Shown: positions 1 through 10,069, counted from the stretch's first letter. The stretch is DNA of 64,000 nt from an uncultured Granulosicoccaceae bacterium (GCA_937951345.1 CALFCF010000023.1:36432-100431); one strand, 5' to 3'. Notes: generated by a model not told the origin, from the sequence alone. Numbers and translations are program-made.

Positions 1-118
1 TGCTGAGAATCTGAGGTGGATTTTCATCCTGCAACCACCTCGAACCTTGTAGATGCTATCCATCTACAAGTATCAGGTCGCTTGCACGAATAACAGAAAA
101 ATAGCGCTTACTTAGATA
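1..118. other. Intergenic segment with two hairpins
   Basis: Two inverted repeats lie next to each other: AGGTGG/CCACCT at about 14-39, and a perfect 10-bp stem CTTGTAGATG/CATCTACAAG with a 5-nt loop at 46-70. Neither is followed by a T-run on either strand, so they are not textbook intrinsic terminators. They lie just downstream of the minus-strand esterase gene and could act as 3' processing or termination structures for it, or for a gene beyond the left edge. Confidence 0.4.
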
Positions 119-1561
119 CTATTGTGCCGCGCTCAACACCGATTGCAGCGCTTGAAAATAGCGTACGCCCATTTCGCGATACGCCGCGGATCCAAAGTGG
201 ACACAAGAACCTTCACCACAGGGAAAGCCGTTTGATGGCACCAGATCATCAAAATTTGCGAAACCGTAGTGCGTAATCAATCCCTGAGAGCCTGCTGTTC
301 TGTGTATGTTGTCGACTTGGTTTTTTGTCGTTGAAAACTGGGCGAAATCACCACGGCTATCGTTACCCCGCGACATGGTGCCGGCAACAAAGGGCACATC
401 CGAGAACTGTCCGCGCGCTGCTGGCCCACGCGCATCGGTGATAATATTTGTGCGGAATTCACTGACTAATGTCGCTAGGTTGGATGCATATTCTTGAGCG
501 CATTCGGCGTTTTCACTGTCTGCTTCACCCTGATGCCAGAGTATGCCGCGCAGAATCCCACCGGATCGTTGAATAGCCAGATTTGCACGAACAACCGCAC
601 GCCTGAACAGTGTGGTACCACCAAACACCGGTGAGGTTGGTTCAAAAGCATTCCAGCCCAGGTCGCCTTCAATTACAAAATCCGGCGTGTCCGGCAACGT
701 CGCAAAGAATCCGCCGGTGTTACAGAATCCGGTAGCAGACCAGGCTGCCGGCACCAGCACGATGCGATGTTCTGAATCAGTGCGCAAAGCCTGCTTCGCG
801 AATGTCAAACCGAGGCCTATCCGAGTACCTGGTTTACCGGACATGTTTGGATCGCGGCTTTCATGCAAGGGGTCCTCGGCCTCAACGAAATCCGGGAAAG
901 CGACTTGCGCAGCCGGATTTCCGAACTGATCTACTGAAAAGAACCTGACCGTGTCATTAGCCGTCACGTTCAATTGCTGAATAGCTGCGACCGGCTCATC
1001 CGGCTCTCCGGGATCTGCCTGTTTAGCGAAATCTTCACTGAAACCAGACATGTTGCTCTGACCAACGAGTAGATAGATATCGGGCAACGAAGTAGGGCGT
1101 ATATTAAATAGCATTGTCACGCTTTCAGTCGACGTACCATCGCTGGCAGTCACAACCACTGATCGTTGCTGTTCGGTCGCACGACTTACACCGTGAGCGA
1201 AGAATGCGGTTAATGATGTCTGGTTATTACCAGCAGGCAATTGTTCTCCGGCTAATGACACGCTAAGTCGTGAATCACCCGGGTTTCCATCAACGGACAA
1301 ACTCAGAACAATGGTCGCGTCGTGAGAGGCGCCACGAGCAATAGAAACCGGGACGGTTATCGCTTCACCTTCAATCAGATCAAAACCATTGTTGTTGGAC
1401 AATAACCTAAACCCGTTATCTGTCGCAGGTGCAGGGTTGCCCGCGGTATCGACCATCGGAGTAACGGGCCCGCCAACAGGAAACGCCCGATCTGATCCAC
1501 CACAGGCACTTAAAAACGCACAGGCTAAGCCCAGCCATAAAACGTGATATTGCACATTCAT
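119..1561 (-). CDS. SASA-family (sialate O-acetylesterase-like) lipoprotein esterase
   Basis: Predicted cell-envelope carbohydrate esterase of the SASA family, about 480 residues. From the start chosen here (ATG ending at 1561) the protein opens with a lipoprotein signal and lipobox LSAC, acylated Cys about residue 20. An upstream in-frame start at 1645 would put 28 residues before the signal and is less likely. A beta-rich, Ig/cadherin-like stretch of about 120 residues follows, then the esterase domain with block I GQSNM (nucleophile Ser about 169), WHQGEAD, and a C-terminal CVHFG segment carrying the probable catalytic His. The substrate is not visible; family members remove acetyl groups from sialic acids or xylan. 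It stands alone on the minus strand and has a paralogue at 25806-27362 with the same architecture. Confidence 0.8.
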   Translation of the reverse strand: MNVQYHVLWLGLACAFLSACGGSDRAFPVGGPVTPMVDTAGNPAPATDNGFRLLSNNNGFDLIEGEAITVPVSIARGASHDATIVLSLSVDGNPGDSRLSVSLAGEQLPAGNNQTSLTAFFAHGVSRATEQQRSVVVTASDGTSTESVTMLFNIRPTSLPDIYLLVGQSNMSGFSEDFAKQADPGEPDEPVAAIQQLNVTANDTVRFFSVDQFGNPAAQVAFPDFVEAEDPLHESRDPNMSGKPGTRIGLGLTFAKQALRTDSEHRIVLVPAAWSATGFCNTGGFFATLPDTPDFVIEGDLGWNAFEPTSPVFGGTTLFRRAVVRANLAIQRSGGILRGILWHQGEADSENAECAQEYASNLATLVSEFRTNIITDARGPAARGQFSDVPFVAGTMSRGNDSRGDFAQFSTTKNQVDNIHRTAGSQGLITHYGFANFDDLVPSNGFPCGEGSCVHFGSAAYREMGVRYFQALQSVLSAAQ

Positions 1562-2439
1562 TCTGCCAGTCAAATCACCGCTATTATGTCGTAATAATAT
1601 ACTACGTACAATCATTGCGACAGCTGTAAGTAAGGATGTGGTCATGGCGCGTTGTTTAATACACAGACAATTGGGTTTCCACCGACATATTCGCCTGCGT
1701 GGGTTATCAAATGTGTACTCTGTGGCTAGCGAATAAAGGGTTGAGTTTTGGCAAAAATAAAGGACTCAGACCGCGCTCTGACGCGACCGAACCAACAAAA
1801 TGGTTTGTTACGCTTTAGAACGTCTTTTGTCTGAACGGGCCTATTGTTTGCCGATGAATAATGAACAGATGGATGCTTTTTTTTGCGTGTGGATTTTGTA
1901 CGTATTCTGCATTGCAAACCTGCATTGCAAATCGAGCAAAAGTGCGGTTATTCGAGCCGCTTATCAGGCATTAGTTTAGCAGAATCGCCACTTTGTAAGC
2001 TTGCGATTAGGCAAGCTGTCTATCCCCATGCTTTTTGTCACATTCTAGTGTGTTCGCACAATAGACGCTCTAGGCGAAATTCACTGAAAGTGCGCGCCAC
2101 GCACGCTACGAATAGGCAGGCTAGTAACGGACTCCTTCCCGTTACGGCAACGAATTGAGCCACTGGTTCGTTCACATTTACGTGCTTTTGGGCCTGATCA
2201 GCCGATTTTGGAGGCAATCACTGGTAAACTAGTCGCCAGATCGGCGATTCTGCGCTATCGCGAACCAGCATTAACCGGCGCATATAAAGCGGAATGCGTC
2301 CGTAAACGGACTGCCAGAGCGGCGCAGGCGCTTTTATAATTGTGCCACGCTGTAAATCGCTAAATCTAAACAAACTACATAGATCGCACGCAGATCTTAC
2401 AAACGAAACTAAGTTCGTATCATTAAGCCGGAGGAATCC
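1562..2439. other. Long intergenic region upstream of the ABC operon
   Basis: About 880 bases between divergent genes. Open frames here are short, lack ribosome sites and resemble no protein I recognise. The last 150 bases hold a plausible promoter for the downstream operon, listed separately. I see no RNA gene or repeat in the rest. Confidence 0.5.
2298..2340 (+). promoter_or_regulatory. Putative promoter and overlapping palindrome of the peptide ABC operon
   Basis: A perfect TATAAT at 2335-2340 is preceded, 18 bp upstream, by CTGCCA (4 of 6 to the sigma-70 -35 box). A 14-bp palindrome GTCCGT-AA-ACGGAC at 2298-2311 touches the -35 hexamer and could be an operator. The start codon is about 100 nt downstream, after a GGAGG ribosome site spaced 6 nt from ATG 2440. 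Seen by eye only. Confidence 0.4.
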
Positions 2440-4119
2440 ATGGTATTCAGAAAAATCAACGGCGAGGAAATGCCAAAGCACATCGCCGAGATGGCAGAGG
2501 TTGTAAAACAGAGCGACGATGGCGTTACGCGTCGCGAATTCCTTGCTCTCGCCAGTGTTTTCGGTGCCAGCACAGCAACTGCCTACGGCATGCTGGGTCT
2601 GGTGGCACCTGAGCAGGCGCATGCCGCGGGTGAGGCGAAGCAGGGTGGAACTCTGCGTTTTCAAACCGAAGTCAGAGCGCTTAAAGATCCTCGCACTTAC
2701 GATTGGTCTCAAATAGCCAACTTTTCAAGAGGCTGGCTGGAGTATCTCGTTGAGTACAACAACGATGCAACCTTCAGCGGAAAACTGCTTGAAGGCTGGG
2801 GTGTCAGTGATGATGCTACATCGTATGTCCTTAAGGTCCGCAAAGGCGTCAAATGGAACAACGGTGACGATTTCACCGCTGAAGACGTAGCGCGCAACAT
2901 TGAAGGCTGGTGTGATAAATCTGTCGAAGGCAATTCCATGGCGGGTCGTTTCGCTACACTGATCGACGAAGATTCCGGCAAGGCAATCGAGGGTGCGATC
3001 GAAATCGTCGATTCCCATACCGTCAAGTTGAACCTGCCAGCACCTGATATTTCCTTGATTGCAGGTATGGCTGATTATCCGGCTGCTATCGTCCACAAAG
3101 ACTATAACGCGGAAACAGCACTTGATAAGCCGCTCGGTACCGGAGCTTATCTACCTGAATCACTGAAAGTTGGTGAGAAAGCTGTACTGGTGCGTAACAC
3201 CGATCACAAATGGTGGAACGAGGGTAACGGTGCATGGCTCGATCGCGTCGAGTACATTGACTACGGCACTGAGCCTGCTGCGCACTTTGCGGCTGCAGAG
3301 AGTGATGAAGTTGATGCTATCTACAGCACCGAGGGCGTAGAGAGTCTTGAATTATTCGCAACACTCGATGGCTGGCAGCAAAACGACGTTGTTACTGCCG
3401 CTACCATCGTCATCCGTACCAATCAGGAAGCTGAAGTTGACGGCAAGAAGATCTATGCCGACAAGCGTGTACGCCAGGCACTCGCAAAAGCTGTCGATAA
3501 CAGCGTTTGTCTTGAATTGGGTATTGGCGGTCTCGGTATCGTCGCAGAGAACCATCACGTCGGTCCGATGCACCCTGAGTACGCCAAACTTGATCCTTTA
3601 ACTGTTGATCCTGCCGGTGCCAAGGCACTGATGGAAGAAGCAGGCATGGGTGACTTCGAACACGAATTGATTTCACTTGACGCCGGTTACCGCAAAGATA
3701 CAACCGATGCAGTAGCTGACATGCTACGTAAGGCTGGTATCAACGTTAAGCGAACTGTTCTGCCAGGCTCTACCTTCTGGAATGACTGGGCGAAATATCC
3801 GTACTCATCCACTAACTGGAACCACCGACCACTCGGTGTACAGGTACTGGCTCTGGCGTATCGCTCCGGTGAAGCGTGGAACGAAGCTGGTTTTAACAAC
3901 GCTGATTTCGATGCGGGGTTGAAAGAAGCACTGGCAACACCTGACGTTGAAGCGCGGCGCAAAGTCATGGCCAAGATCGAGAAGATCATGCAGGATGAAG
4001 GCGTGATTGTTCAGCCTTACTGGCGTAGTTTGTCGAACTTCACCCGCGAAAATGTCGGTGGCTGTGAACACCACATTACCTTTGAGTACCGTCCTCAGGA
4101 TATGTATCTCAAGGCCTGA
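2440..4119 (+). CDS. Peptide/opine-type ABC transporter substrate-binding protein, Tat-exported
   Basis: Periplasmic solute-binding protein of family 5 (DppA/OppA type), 559 residues. The N-terminus carries a twin-arginine signal: T-R31-R32-E-F-L, a hydrophobic stretch and a likely AHA cleavage site near residue 62. It is therefore probably exported folded through Tat, unlike the Sec-type binding protein of the second importer in this window (59546). The mature part has the usual family features: a GGTLRF-like first strand, a [14 protein letters not shown] segment and a LGTGAY segment. It is the first gene of a five-component importer and has a strong GGAGG ribosome site. The substrate is not determinable here; family members bind di/oligopeptides, opines or nickel. 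Confidence 0.9.
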   Translation: MVFRKINGEEMPKHIAEMAEVVKQSDDGVTRREFLALASVFGASTATAYGMLGLVAPEQAHAAGEAKQGGTLRFQTEVRALKDPRTYDWSQIANFSRGWLEYLVEYNNDATFSGKLLEGWGVSDDATSYVLKVRKGVKWNNGDDFTAEDVARNIEGWCDKSVEGNSMAGRFATLIDEDSGKAIEGAIEIVDSHTVKLNLPAPDISLIAGMADYPAAIVHKDYNAETALDKPLGTGAYLPESLKVGEKAVLVRNTDHKWWNEGNGAWLDRVEYIDYGTEPAAHFAAAESDEVDAIYSTEGVESLELFATLDGWQQNDVVTAATIVIRTNQEAEVDGKKIYADKRVRQALAKAVDNSVCLELGIGGLGIVAENHHVGPMHPEYAKLDPLTVDPAGAKALMEEAGMGDFEHELISLDAGYRKDTTDAVADMLRKAGINVKRTVLPGSTFWNDWAKYPYSSTNWNHRPLGVQVLALAYRSGEAWNEAGFNNADFDAGLKEALATPDVEARRKVMAKIEKIMQDEGVIVQPYWRSLSNFTRENVGGCEHHITFEYRPQDMYLKA

Positions 4120-4337
4120 TAAGGGTCCGGCGCGCAATAGGGCAATTACACAGGTGGCAGTCTTTACTCGTCACTTGTGTAATAACCGTTTTCGCTGCTG
4201 AAAGGGAATTGTTCTCGAAGTGATTTGCTATGGGTGCGGTTTTTCTGCAACCGGAAATTGCTGAAACAGAATTACAGTTAATGTTATTCAAAATGCTGCA
4301 ATCTCCAAGACTGCAATATCAAATAATGCATCATCGA

Positions 4338-4366
4338 ACAAAGGCAGGCGTTAGGCCTGCCTTTGT
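4338..4366 (+). terminator. Strong hairpin between binding protein and permease genes
   Basis: A perfect 12-bp stem (ACAAAGGCAGGC / GCCTGCCTTTGT) with a 5-nt GTTAG loop lies in the 310-nt gap between the binding-protein and first permease genes. No U-tract follows, so it is more likely an mRNA 3'-end stabiliser or partial attenuator than a full terminator. Such structures commonly keep binding protein more abundant than its permease. Confidence 0.6.
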
Positions 4367-4429
4367 CATTGTTAATCACCAACACTGCAGTATTCCCTTG
4401 GTTTACCAACAAATCGATCATCCAAAGTC

Positions 4430-5476
4430 ATGATCAGTTTTTTAATAAAGCGCTCGGGCGTAATGCTGCTGACGGCTCTATGCCTGACATTTGTCGTCTT
4501 CTTTCTAACCAACCTCGAGCCCAATCTCGAAAAACTCACCAAGAGTGAGGGAAATATGCGCATGACTGACGAACAGGTTCAGTCATGGTTGCAAAACAAC
4601 GGATACAGACAACCCCTGTTAAAGCGCTATGGAGAATGGCTGGGAGTAGCGCCAGGGTGGACGCGCACTGCTGACGACGGTAAAGAATTCGGCCGCTGCG
4701 TCAAACCCGACGAAAGCATTGCACAATCACCCAGATTTTGTGGGCTCGTGCAGGGTGAGTGGGGTCGTTCGCTTGTCTTTCGCACTGACATTTCCGGCAT
4801 CATCAAAGAAAAACTTACGCTTACAGGCAAGCTGATGCTCGGTGTATTGCTGGTGATGGCGCCAGCTGCGCTTATCATTGGTGTGATCGCCGGTATGCGC
4901 GAAGGTACTAAAACAGACCGCACATTATCGGCGTTTTCGATACTGACCACCTCGACACCCGAATATGTTTCCGGGGTCATTTTTATCGTACTGTTTTCTA
5001 GCAAGCTGGTCGGGTTGCGCTGGTTCAAAGGCACAGCCACATCAGCTATGGAAAATATCACTTTCGAGAATTTCACACTGCCTGTGATGGCTCTAGCGCT
5101 TTACGGCGTCGGATATATCGCACGAATGACGCGAGCCTCAATGGCGGAAGTTATGACAGAGCAATACATAAGAACTGCGCGCCTGAAAGGATTAAGTTTT
5201 GGTTCTGTAGTTATCAAACACGCATTACGCAATGCATTGATAGCTCCTTTTACAGTAATCATGTTGCAAATTCCCTGGCTGCTGACAGGGGTTGTCATTA
5301 TTGAAACGCTGTTTAACTATAAAGGTTTTGGCTGGACGTTAGTTGCTGCTGTTGGTAACAACGACATTGAGCTGCTGCTCGCGTGTTCTGTTGTTGCCGT
5401 GTTTGTCGTACTTATTACGCAATTGATTTCTGATATATCGTACGTGTATCTCAACCCTCGAATCCGCGTAAGTTGA
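4430..5476 (+). CDS. ABC transporter permease, DppB/OppB type
   Basis: Inner-membrane permease of a peptide-type importer, 348 residues. An N-terminal transmembrane helix is followed by a long periplasmic loop (about residues 35-120) and then five more helices. The cytoplasmic coupling helix near residue 235 reads RMTRASMAEVMTEQYIRTA-RLKG, the typical EAA-like loop that contacts the ATPase. The C-terminus ends in YVYLNPRIR, as in DppB homologues. It lies 310 nt after the binding protein and 7 nt before the second permease, so it is co-transcribed with both unless the hairpin at 4338 stops transcription. Confidence 0.9.
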   Translation: MISFLIKRSGVMLLTALCLTFVVFFLTNLEPNLEKLTKSEGNMRMTDEQVQSWLQNNGYRQPLLKRYGEWLGVAPGWTRTADDGKEFGRCVKPDESIAQSPRFCGLVQGEWGRSLVFRTDISGIIKEKLTLTGKLMLGVLLVMAPAALIIGVIAGMREGTKTDRTLSAFSILTTSTPEYVSGVIFIVLFSSKLVGLRWFKGTATSAMENITFENFTLPVMALALYGVGYIARMTRASMAEVMTEQYIRTARLKGLSFGSVVIKHALRNALIAPFTVIMLQIPWLLTGVVIIETLFNYKGFGWTLVAAVGNNDIELLLACSVVAVFVVLITQLISDISYVYLNPRIRVS

Positions 5477-5483
5477 GATCATC

Positions 5484-6638
5484 ATGGAACGTTTAACCGG
5501 TACAGAAATATTTGTTCGTATCCTGCAGCAGTTCACCCCGGTGTGGATCGGACTAGCAGTCATACTTTTTATCTCATGGATATTCAGACGCAAGCTTGGT
5601 CTGTACGGCCGGCTGTTTTCCAGTCCAATCGGTATTGTCGGCTTGATACTGATCTTGTTCTGGGCGCTTACTGCCCTTTTTGCAGATTCAATAGTCACTG
5701 CTGATCATCTGTCGCAGATCTCCGGTATGAAAAACAAATTGCCGGGATGGCCGGTTAAAGGTCAGGAAGGTGCGTATTACCTGCTCGGCGGTGACAATCT
5801 GGCACGCGATGTTTTTAGTCGTATGGTCATGGGTAGTCGCATCGTACTTGCTATTGCGCCGGCGGCCACATTGTTTGCCTTTATGGTCGGTATTACGCTG
5901 GGTCTGCCTGCTGGTTTTTACGGCGGTAAACTGGATACGGGTTTAAGTTTTCTTGCCAATCTGGTTCTGGCCTTCCCGGTTATTTTGCTGTTCTTCCTGC
6001 TAGTTACACCGGAAATTCGTTCAACAGGTGTTCCACTGGCTTTGGCAGGTGTCCTGTTTTTATTCCCGATTATCTTTTTTATTATGCTGTTCTCTTCACG
6101 TTATCGTGAAAGACCGGCATTACTTGCCGTGTTACTGACAATAACAATTGTTCTTGGTGGATGGGCCTATACAGGGCTTGCTTTCAATGCTGATCCACTG
6201 AATGTTTTCTATATGGACCCGAATCTACTAAACATTTTTGTGTCAGTGGTATTCGTTAACTCACCCACTGTTTTCAGGATAGTTCGGGGACTGACCATTG
6301 ACATAAAAACCCGCGACTATGTGGCAGCAGCGCAAACCCGGGGTGAGCGTCCGTGGTACATCATGTTGTGGGAGGTACTACCCAATGCACGTGGCCCGTT
6401 GATTGTCGATTTCTGTCTGCGTATCGGTTACACCACCATTCTGCTCGGAACGCTGGGATTTTTCGGACTGGGTCTGACACCGGAAAGCCCCGACTGGGGT
6501 AACACCATAAATGAGGGCCGTAAGCTTCTGCAGGTTTATCCGCACCCGGCTTTGCCGCCTACGATAGCGCTAATGACGCTGGTTCTTGGACTTAATCTGT
6601 TGGCCGACGGGTTACGCGAAGAGTCGCTAAAGGACTAA
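5484..6638 (+). CDS. ABC transporter permease, DppC/OppC type, with extra membrane segment
   Basis: Second permease of the importer, 384 residues. An N-terminal helix, the conserved L-G-G-D-N-L-A-R-D-V-F-S-R segment (normally LGTDxxGRDVxSR) and a coupling helix around RDYVAAAQTRGERP identify the DppC family. It is longer than typical DppC (about 280-300 residues). There is an additional N-terminal membrane helix and an insertion of two hydrophobic segments at about residues 175-235, between the second and third core helices. The next gene is the ATPase, 56 nt downstream. Confidence 0.88.
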   Translation: MERLTGTEIFVRILQQFTPVWIGLAVILFISWIFRRKLGLYGRLFSSPIGIVGLILILFWALTALFADSIVTADHLSQISGMKNKLPGWPVKGQEGAYYLLGGDNLARDVFSRMVMGSRIVLAIAPAATLFAFMVGITLGLPAGFYGGKLDTGLSFLANLVLAFPVILLFFLLVTPEIRSTGVPLALAGVLFLFPIIFFIMLFSSRYRERPALLAVLLTITIVLGGWAYTGLAFNADPLNVFYMDPNLLNIFVSVVFVNSPTVFRIVRGLTIDIKTRDYVAAAQTRGERPWYIMLWEVLPNARGPLIVDFCLRIGYTTILLGTLGFFGLGLTPESPDWGNTINEGRKLLQVYPHPALPPTIALMTLVLGLNLLADGLREESLKD

Positions 6639-6694
6639 CGAAATACAACAATGCATACACTGACTTTCAGCCTGTCTCTTCGGAATAAAGCACT

Positions 6695-8839
6695 ATGAAT
6701 ACAGTTGCCGAAAACCGATCTGATTCGGTGTCGTCTGATCCTGTCGACTCCAGTACCGGCATACAGCCCATTCTGGAAATAGAAAAACTGAATATTTCCT
6801 TTTTTGTTAGAGCAGGTGAAATTCCTGCTGTGATGGATTTCTCGTGCAAAGTCATGCCGGGTGAGGCGATGGGGCTTGTTGGCGAGTCCGGTTGCGGAAA
6901 ATCAACCGTTGCGCTTGGCATCATGCGGGACATGGGAAATCGCGGCAAGATTGTCGGCGGTAAAATAAAGTTCCGTGGGCGCGACATGGGAGAGATGTCG
7001 GAGCAGGAATTGCGCGATCTGCGTGGTTCGAAAATTTCAATGATCTATCAGGAACCGATGGCGTCATTGAACCCGGCAATGAAGATCGGTAAGCAGCTGA
7101 TTGAAGTTCCGATGATCCACGAAGGTATCAGTAAAGCGGATGCCTATAAACGCAGTGTTGAATTACTCGATGCCGTCAAATTGCCAGATCCCGCGCGAGT
7201 CATGGGCGCTTTTCCGCATCAGATTTCCGGTGGTCAGCAACAGCGTATCGTTATTGCCATGGCTTTGCTTTCTAAGCCTGATTTATTGTTACTGGATGAG
7301 CCGACAACAGCACTCGACGTTACGGTCGAAGCCGGGATCGTGCAACTAGTTAAAGAACTAGCACGAGAGACGGGCACGTCGATGCTTTTCATCTCACACA
7401 ATCTGGGTCTCATTCTCGAGACCTGTGATCGAATTACCGTGATGTATTCCGGAGAGGCTGTTGAAACCGGTACGGTGCATGAAGTATTTGATCGTATGCG
7501 CCATCCCTACACGCAGGGTCTGTTCAATTCAATCCCGCTGCCGGGTGCAGATAAGAACACACGACCGTTGGTTGCGATCCCCGGCCAATTGCCACTACCG
7601 ATGGAGCGCCCGCACGGCTGTAATTTTGGACCTCGTTGCCCGCATTTTACCGATACCTGTGATCAGGAAGCGGTGCGTATGACACCCGTAGCCGACGAAC
7701 CTGATCATATGTCACGTTGTGTTCGTATCGATGAGATCGACTGGCATGCAGAGCCGGAAAGACCGCTGGTCGCCGATCCGACAGAACCCGGTGATGTTGT
7801 GCTCGATGTACGTGACCTGAAAAAATATTACAGCGTTGCTGCAAATCAGATGTTTGGTGGTGGGGACAAACGAACAGTTAAAGCTAATGAGTCTATTTCC
7901 CTGACAGCGCGCGAATCTGAAACTGTAGCGATCGTCGGCGAATCCGGTTGTGGTAAATCAACACTCGCTAAAGTGTTGCTGGGGCTTGAGACAGCCACTG
8001 ACGGAGACGTGGTACTCGGCAATGTTATGATCGGCGATACCGACGTAACTGATCGCGATACGAAAACCGTTGCATCTGTTCAGATGGTCTTTCAGAACCC
8101 GTTCGACACGCTAAACCCCAGTCATTCAGTTGGTTCGCAAATTATACGAACACTTGAGAAATTTGGCATTGGCACCACACCTGCTGATCGCCAGCGTCGC
8201 ATGCTTGAATTACTCGATCTGGTTAAATTGCCACGCGCGTTTGCGGATCGTATGCCACGACAACTTTCCGGTGGTCAAAAACAACGCATCGGCGTCGCAC
8301 GTGCATTTGCCGGCCAGCCGCGTCTTGTCGTTGCAGACGAGCCGGTATCGGCACTCGATGTGTCTGTGCAAGCGGCAGTAACCGAACTATTGATGGAAAT
8401 ACAGCGTGAAGCGAAAACCACCATGCTGTTCATCAGTCACGACTTATCGGTTGTTCGTTACATCGCGGATCGCGTCGTCGTGATGTACCTTGGACATATA
8501 GTTGAGCAGGGTACAACCGACCAGATATTCACACCCCCGTACCATCCCTACACAGAGGCATTACTGTCTGCGATACCTATCGCGGATACCAGCGTCAAAA
8601 AGAAACAGATCGTTTTGGAAGGCGATATACCCTCGGCGATGAATCCACCCAGTGGATGCCCGTTTCAGACTCGTTGCGGACACAAAAAAGACGTGCCGGA
8701 CGCCCTGTGCGAGCGTGAACTGCCGCAGGTCCGGGAGTTGGCATCAGGGCACCAGGTGAAGTGTCACCTCAGTGATGAGAAATTCAATGCCATGGAAGCA
8801 GTTATCAGCTTTACTAAAAAGTCCGACCTCTCGCGCTGA
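6695..8839 (+). CDS. Fused double ATPase of peptide-type ABC transporter (DppD-DppF fusion)
   Basis: Cytoplasmic energy-coupling protein of 714 residues with two complete ABC ATPase domains in tandem. Domain 1 has Walker A GESGCGKS (Lys69), an ISGGQQQR signature near residue 177 and the C-terminal Cys-containing C-N-F-G-P-R-C-P region typical of OppD/DppD. Domain 2 repeats this, with Walker A GESGCGKS near residue 415-422, signature LSGGQKQR near 524 and a terminal C-P-F-Q-T-R-C-G segment. The cysteine-rich tails resemble the Fe-S binding tails described in some oligopeptide ATPases. The fusion replaces separate DppD and DppF. It closes the operon. Confidence 0.92.
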   Translation: MNTVAENRSDSVSSDPVDSSTGIQPILEIEKLNISFFVRAGEIPAVMDFSCKVMPGEAMGLVGESGCGKSTVALGIMRDMGNRGKIVGGKIKFRGRDMGEMSEQELRDLRGSKISMIYQEPMASLNPAMKIGKQLIEVPMIHEGISKADAYKRSVELLDAVKLPDPARVMGAFPHQISGGQQQRIVIAMALLSKPDLLLLDEPTTALDVTVEAGIVQLVKELARETGTSMLFISHNLGLILETCDRITVMYSGEAVETGTVHEVFDRMRHPYTQGLFNSIPLPGADKNTRPLVAIPGQLPLPMERPHGCNFGPRCPHFTDTCDQEAVRMTPVADEPDHMSRCVRIDEIDWHAEPERPLVADPTEPGDVVLDVRDLKKYYSVAANQMFGGGDKRTVKANESISLTARESETVAIVGESGCGKSTLAKVLLGLETATDGDVVLGNVMIGDTDVTDRDTKTVASVQMVFQNPFDTLNPSHSVGSQIIRTLEKFGIGTTPADRQRRMLELLDLVKLPRAFADRMPRQLSGGQKQRIGVARAFAGQPRLVVADEPVSALDVSVQAAVTELLMEIQREAKTTMLFISHDLSVVRYIADRVVVMYLGHIVEQGTTDQIFTPPYHPYTEALLSAIPIADTSVKKKQIVLEGDIPSAMNPPSGCPFQTRCGHKKDVPDALCERELPQVRELASGHQVKCHLSDEKFNAMEAVISFTKKSDLSR

Positions 8840-9233
8840 GACATCCTGGCACTATTCGCATGCCTCTCTCACACCTCTCTCTCACCTCTCTCTCACCTCT
8901 CTCTCACCTCTCGCATACCACAGAGGTTTCAACTCCCGTGCGGCCGGATAAGAGTCGAAAAAGACTACAGGACAAATTGTCCGCTCCGATGGACTTAAAT
9001 CCGCATAGTCCACGTATCAACACGCCAACCACCTAAGGAGCTTCTTGCAGGCTCAACGAATGTCAACGCTATCCGGGCAGACGCGTGACTTTTGGTGCGA
9101 TATACTATCTGCCTGCTGGTTCAAAGTTACAAAATTCCCGCAAGACATGGGATACTGGAGACTGATAACTAAACGCGGCTACCTCCAATATCCGGTTAAC
9201 ACCAGCATCGAATAACATGAATATCTCTATTTA
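8840..9233. other. Intergenic region between ABC operon and antiporter operon
   Basis: Nearly 400 bases without a credible gene. The first 80 hold an 11-bp tandem repeat (separate entry). The rest presumably holds the antiporter operon promoter, but I cannot point to convincing -35/-10 boxes. Confidence 0.5.
8863..8915 (+). repeat. 11-bp CT-rich tandem repeat
   Basis: Unit CCTCTCTCTCA, with exact copies at 8874-8884, 8885-8895 and 8896-8906 and degenerate partial copies on both sides. It starts 24 nt after the stop codon of the fused ATPase gene. The tract is pyrimidine-only apart from one A per unit on the plus strand. It is a simple-sequence tract with no spacers and no gene association. 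Confidence 0.85.
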
Positions 9234-9743
9234 ATGTTGGGCATGAATCCCGTATTAATCAGATTGACGATCACACTTGCCATAACATGGCTTTTTCTAT
9301 CAGGGCTGTTTAAAACGCAACTGCTGATTCTTGGTGTGCTGTCGATTGCACTTGTCGTTTGGCTTTCGCATCGTATGGGTGTAACTCATCATCGTGGGCA
9401 GGCGGTTTTTGTAAGAGTCTTTGAAATACTGCGCTACTGGTCTTATCTGATCGTAGAAATATTCAAAAGTAACATCGCTGTTACCCGTATGCTGATGCAT
9501 CGTGATCTGCCGATCAAACCCGTGCTTCGCACCGTCAGCGCGACACCGGACACGGAAATGGGGCGCGTCGTTTATGCAAATTCAATAACACTGACACCCG
9601 GCACGACAGCTATAAATTTTACGCGAAACGGCGACATTTTGGTGCATGCGTTACACGAAGACAGTCTGCACGAGCTTGAAGACGATGTAATGGCAGAGCA
9701 TGTCAGGCACATTGAGCGCAAACAGGATTGGCAGGACAACTAG
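9234..9743 (+). CDS. mnhE: Mrp/Mnh-type cation:proton antiporter subunit E
   Basis: Small subunit of the multisubunit monovalent cation/proton antiporter, 169 residues. Two N-terminal hydrophobic helices are followed by the MnhE-typical cytoplasmic part, which includes R-V-V-Y-A-N-S-I-T-L-T-P-G-T near residues 100-115. An alternative ATG three codons downstream (9243) would also fit. It is the first gene of a nine-gene co-directional cluster. Beginning with E, F, G and then B, C, D differs from the ABCDEFG order of classical mrp operons. Confidence 0.9.
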   Translation: MLGMNPVLIRLTITLAITWLFLSGLFKTQLLILGVLSIALVVWLSHRMGVTHHRGQAVFVRVFEILRYWSYLIVEIFKSNIAVTRMLMHRDLPIKPVLRTVSATPDTEMGRVVYANSITLTPGTTAINFTRNGDILVHALHEDSLHELEDDVMAEHVRHIERKQDWQDN

Positions 9744-9787
9744 TTGAACCAACGTGGCCAATTAAAACAACAGATGAGTGATCTAGC

Positions 9788-10069
9788 GTGTTTGGTGTAG
9801 TTATTATTGCTTTACTGATCACCATGGCTATGGCCATCTCCCGCGCCTTGCTGGGGCCGACCATTTACGATCGAATTCTTGGCGTAAATTCCTTTGGTAC
9901 AAAAACCGTATTGTTGATTGCCGCCTACGGGTTTTTAACTGGTCGCCCGGAATTTCTCGACATTGCAATAGTGTATGCGCTTATCAATTTCATCGGCACC
10001 GTTGCGGTATTGAAGTTTTTCGAATACCACGATCTCGGATCCGGTGCCTATCAGGAGGATGACTACTGA
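9788..10069 (+). CDS. mnhF: Mrp/Mnh-type antiporter subunit F
   Basis: Three-helix membrane subunit of 93 residues, GTG start. The family hallmark R-A-L-L-G-P-T-I-Y-D-R-I-L-G-V-N-S after the first helix is present. Its stop codon shares a base with the start of the G subunit (TGATG), which implies translational coupling. Confidence 0.92.
   Translation: MFGVVIIALLITMAMAISRALLGPTIYDRILGVNSFGTKTVLLIAAYGFLTGRPEFLDIAIVYALINFIGTVAVLKFFEYHDLGSGAYQEDDY

Noticed and set aside
2218..2712. 164-codon minus-strand frame overlapping the first ABC binding-protein gene
   Set aside because: Lies antisense to a clearly real gene and its promoter; no protein-like features.
8863..8915. CRISPR-like repeat
   Set aside because: Units are 11 bp and directly contiguous with no spacers; no cas genes.
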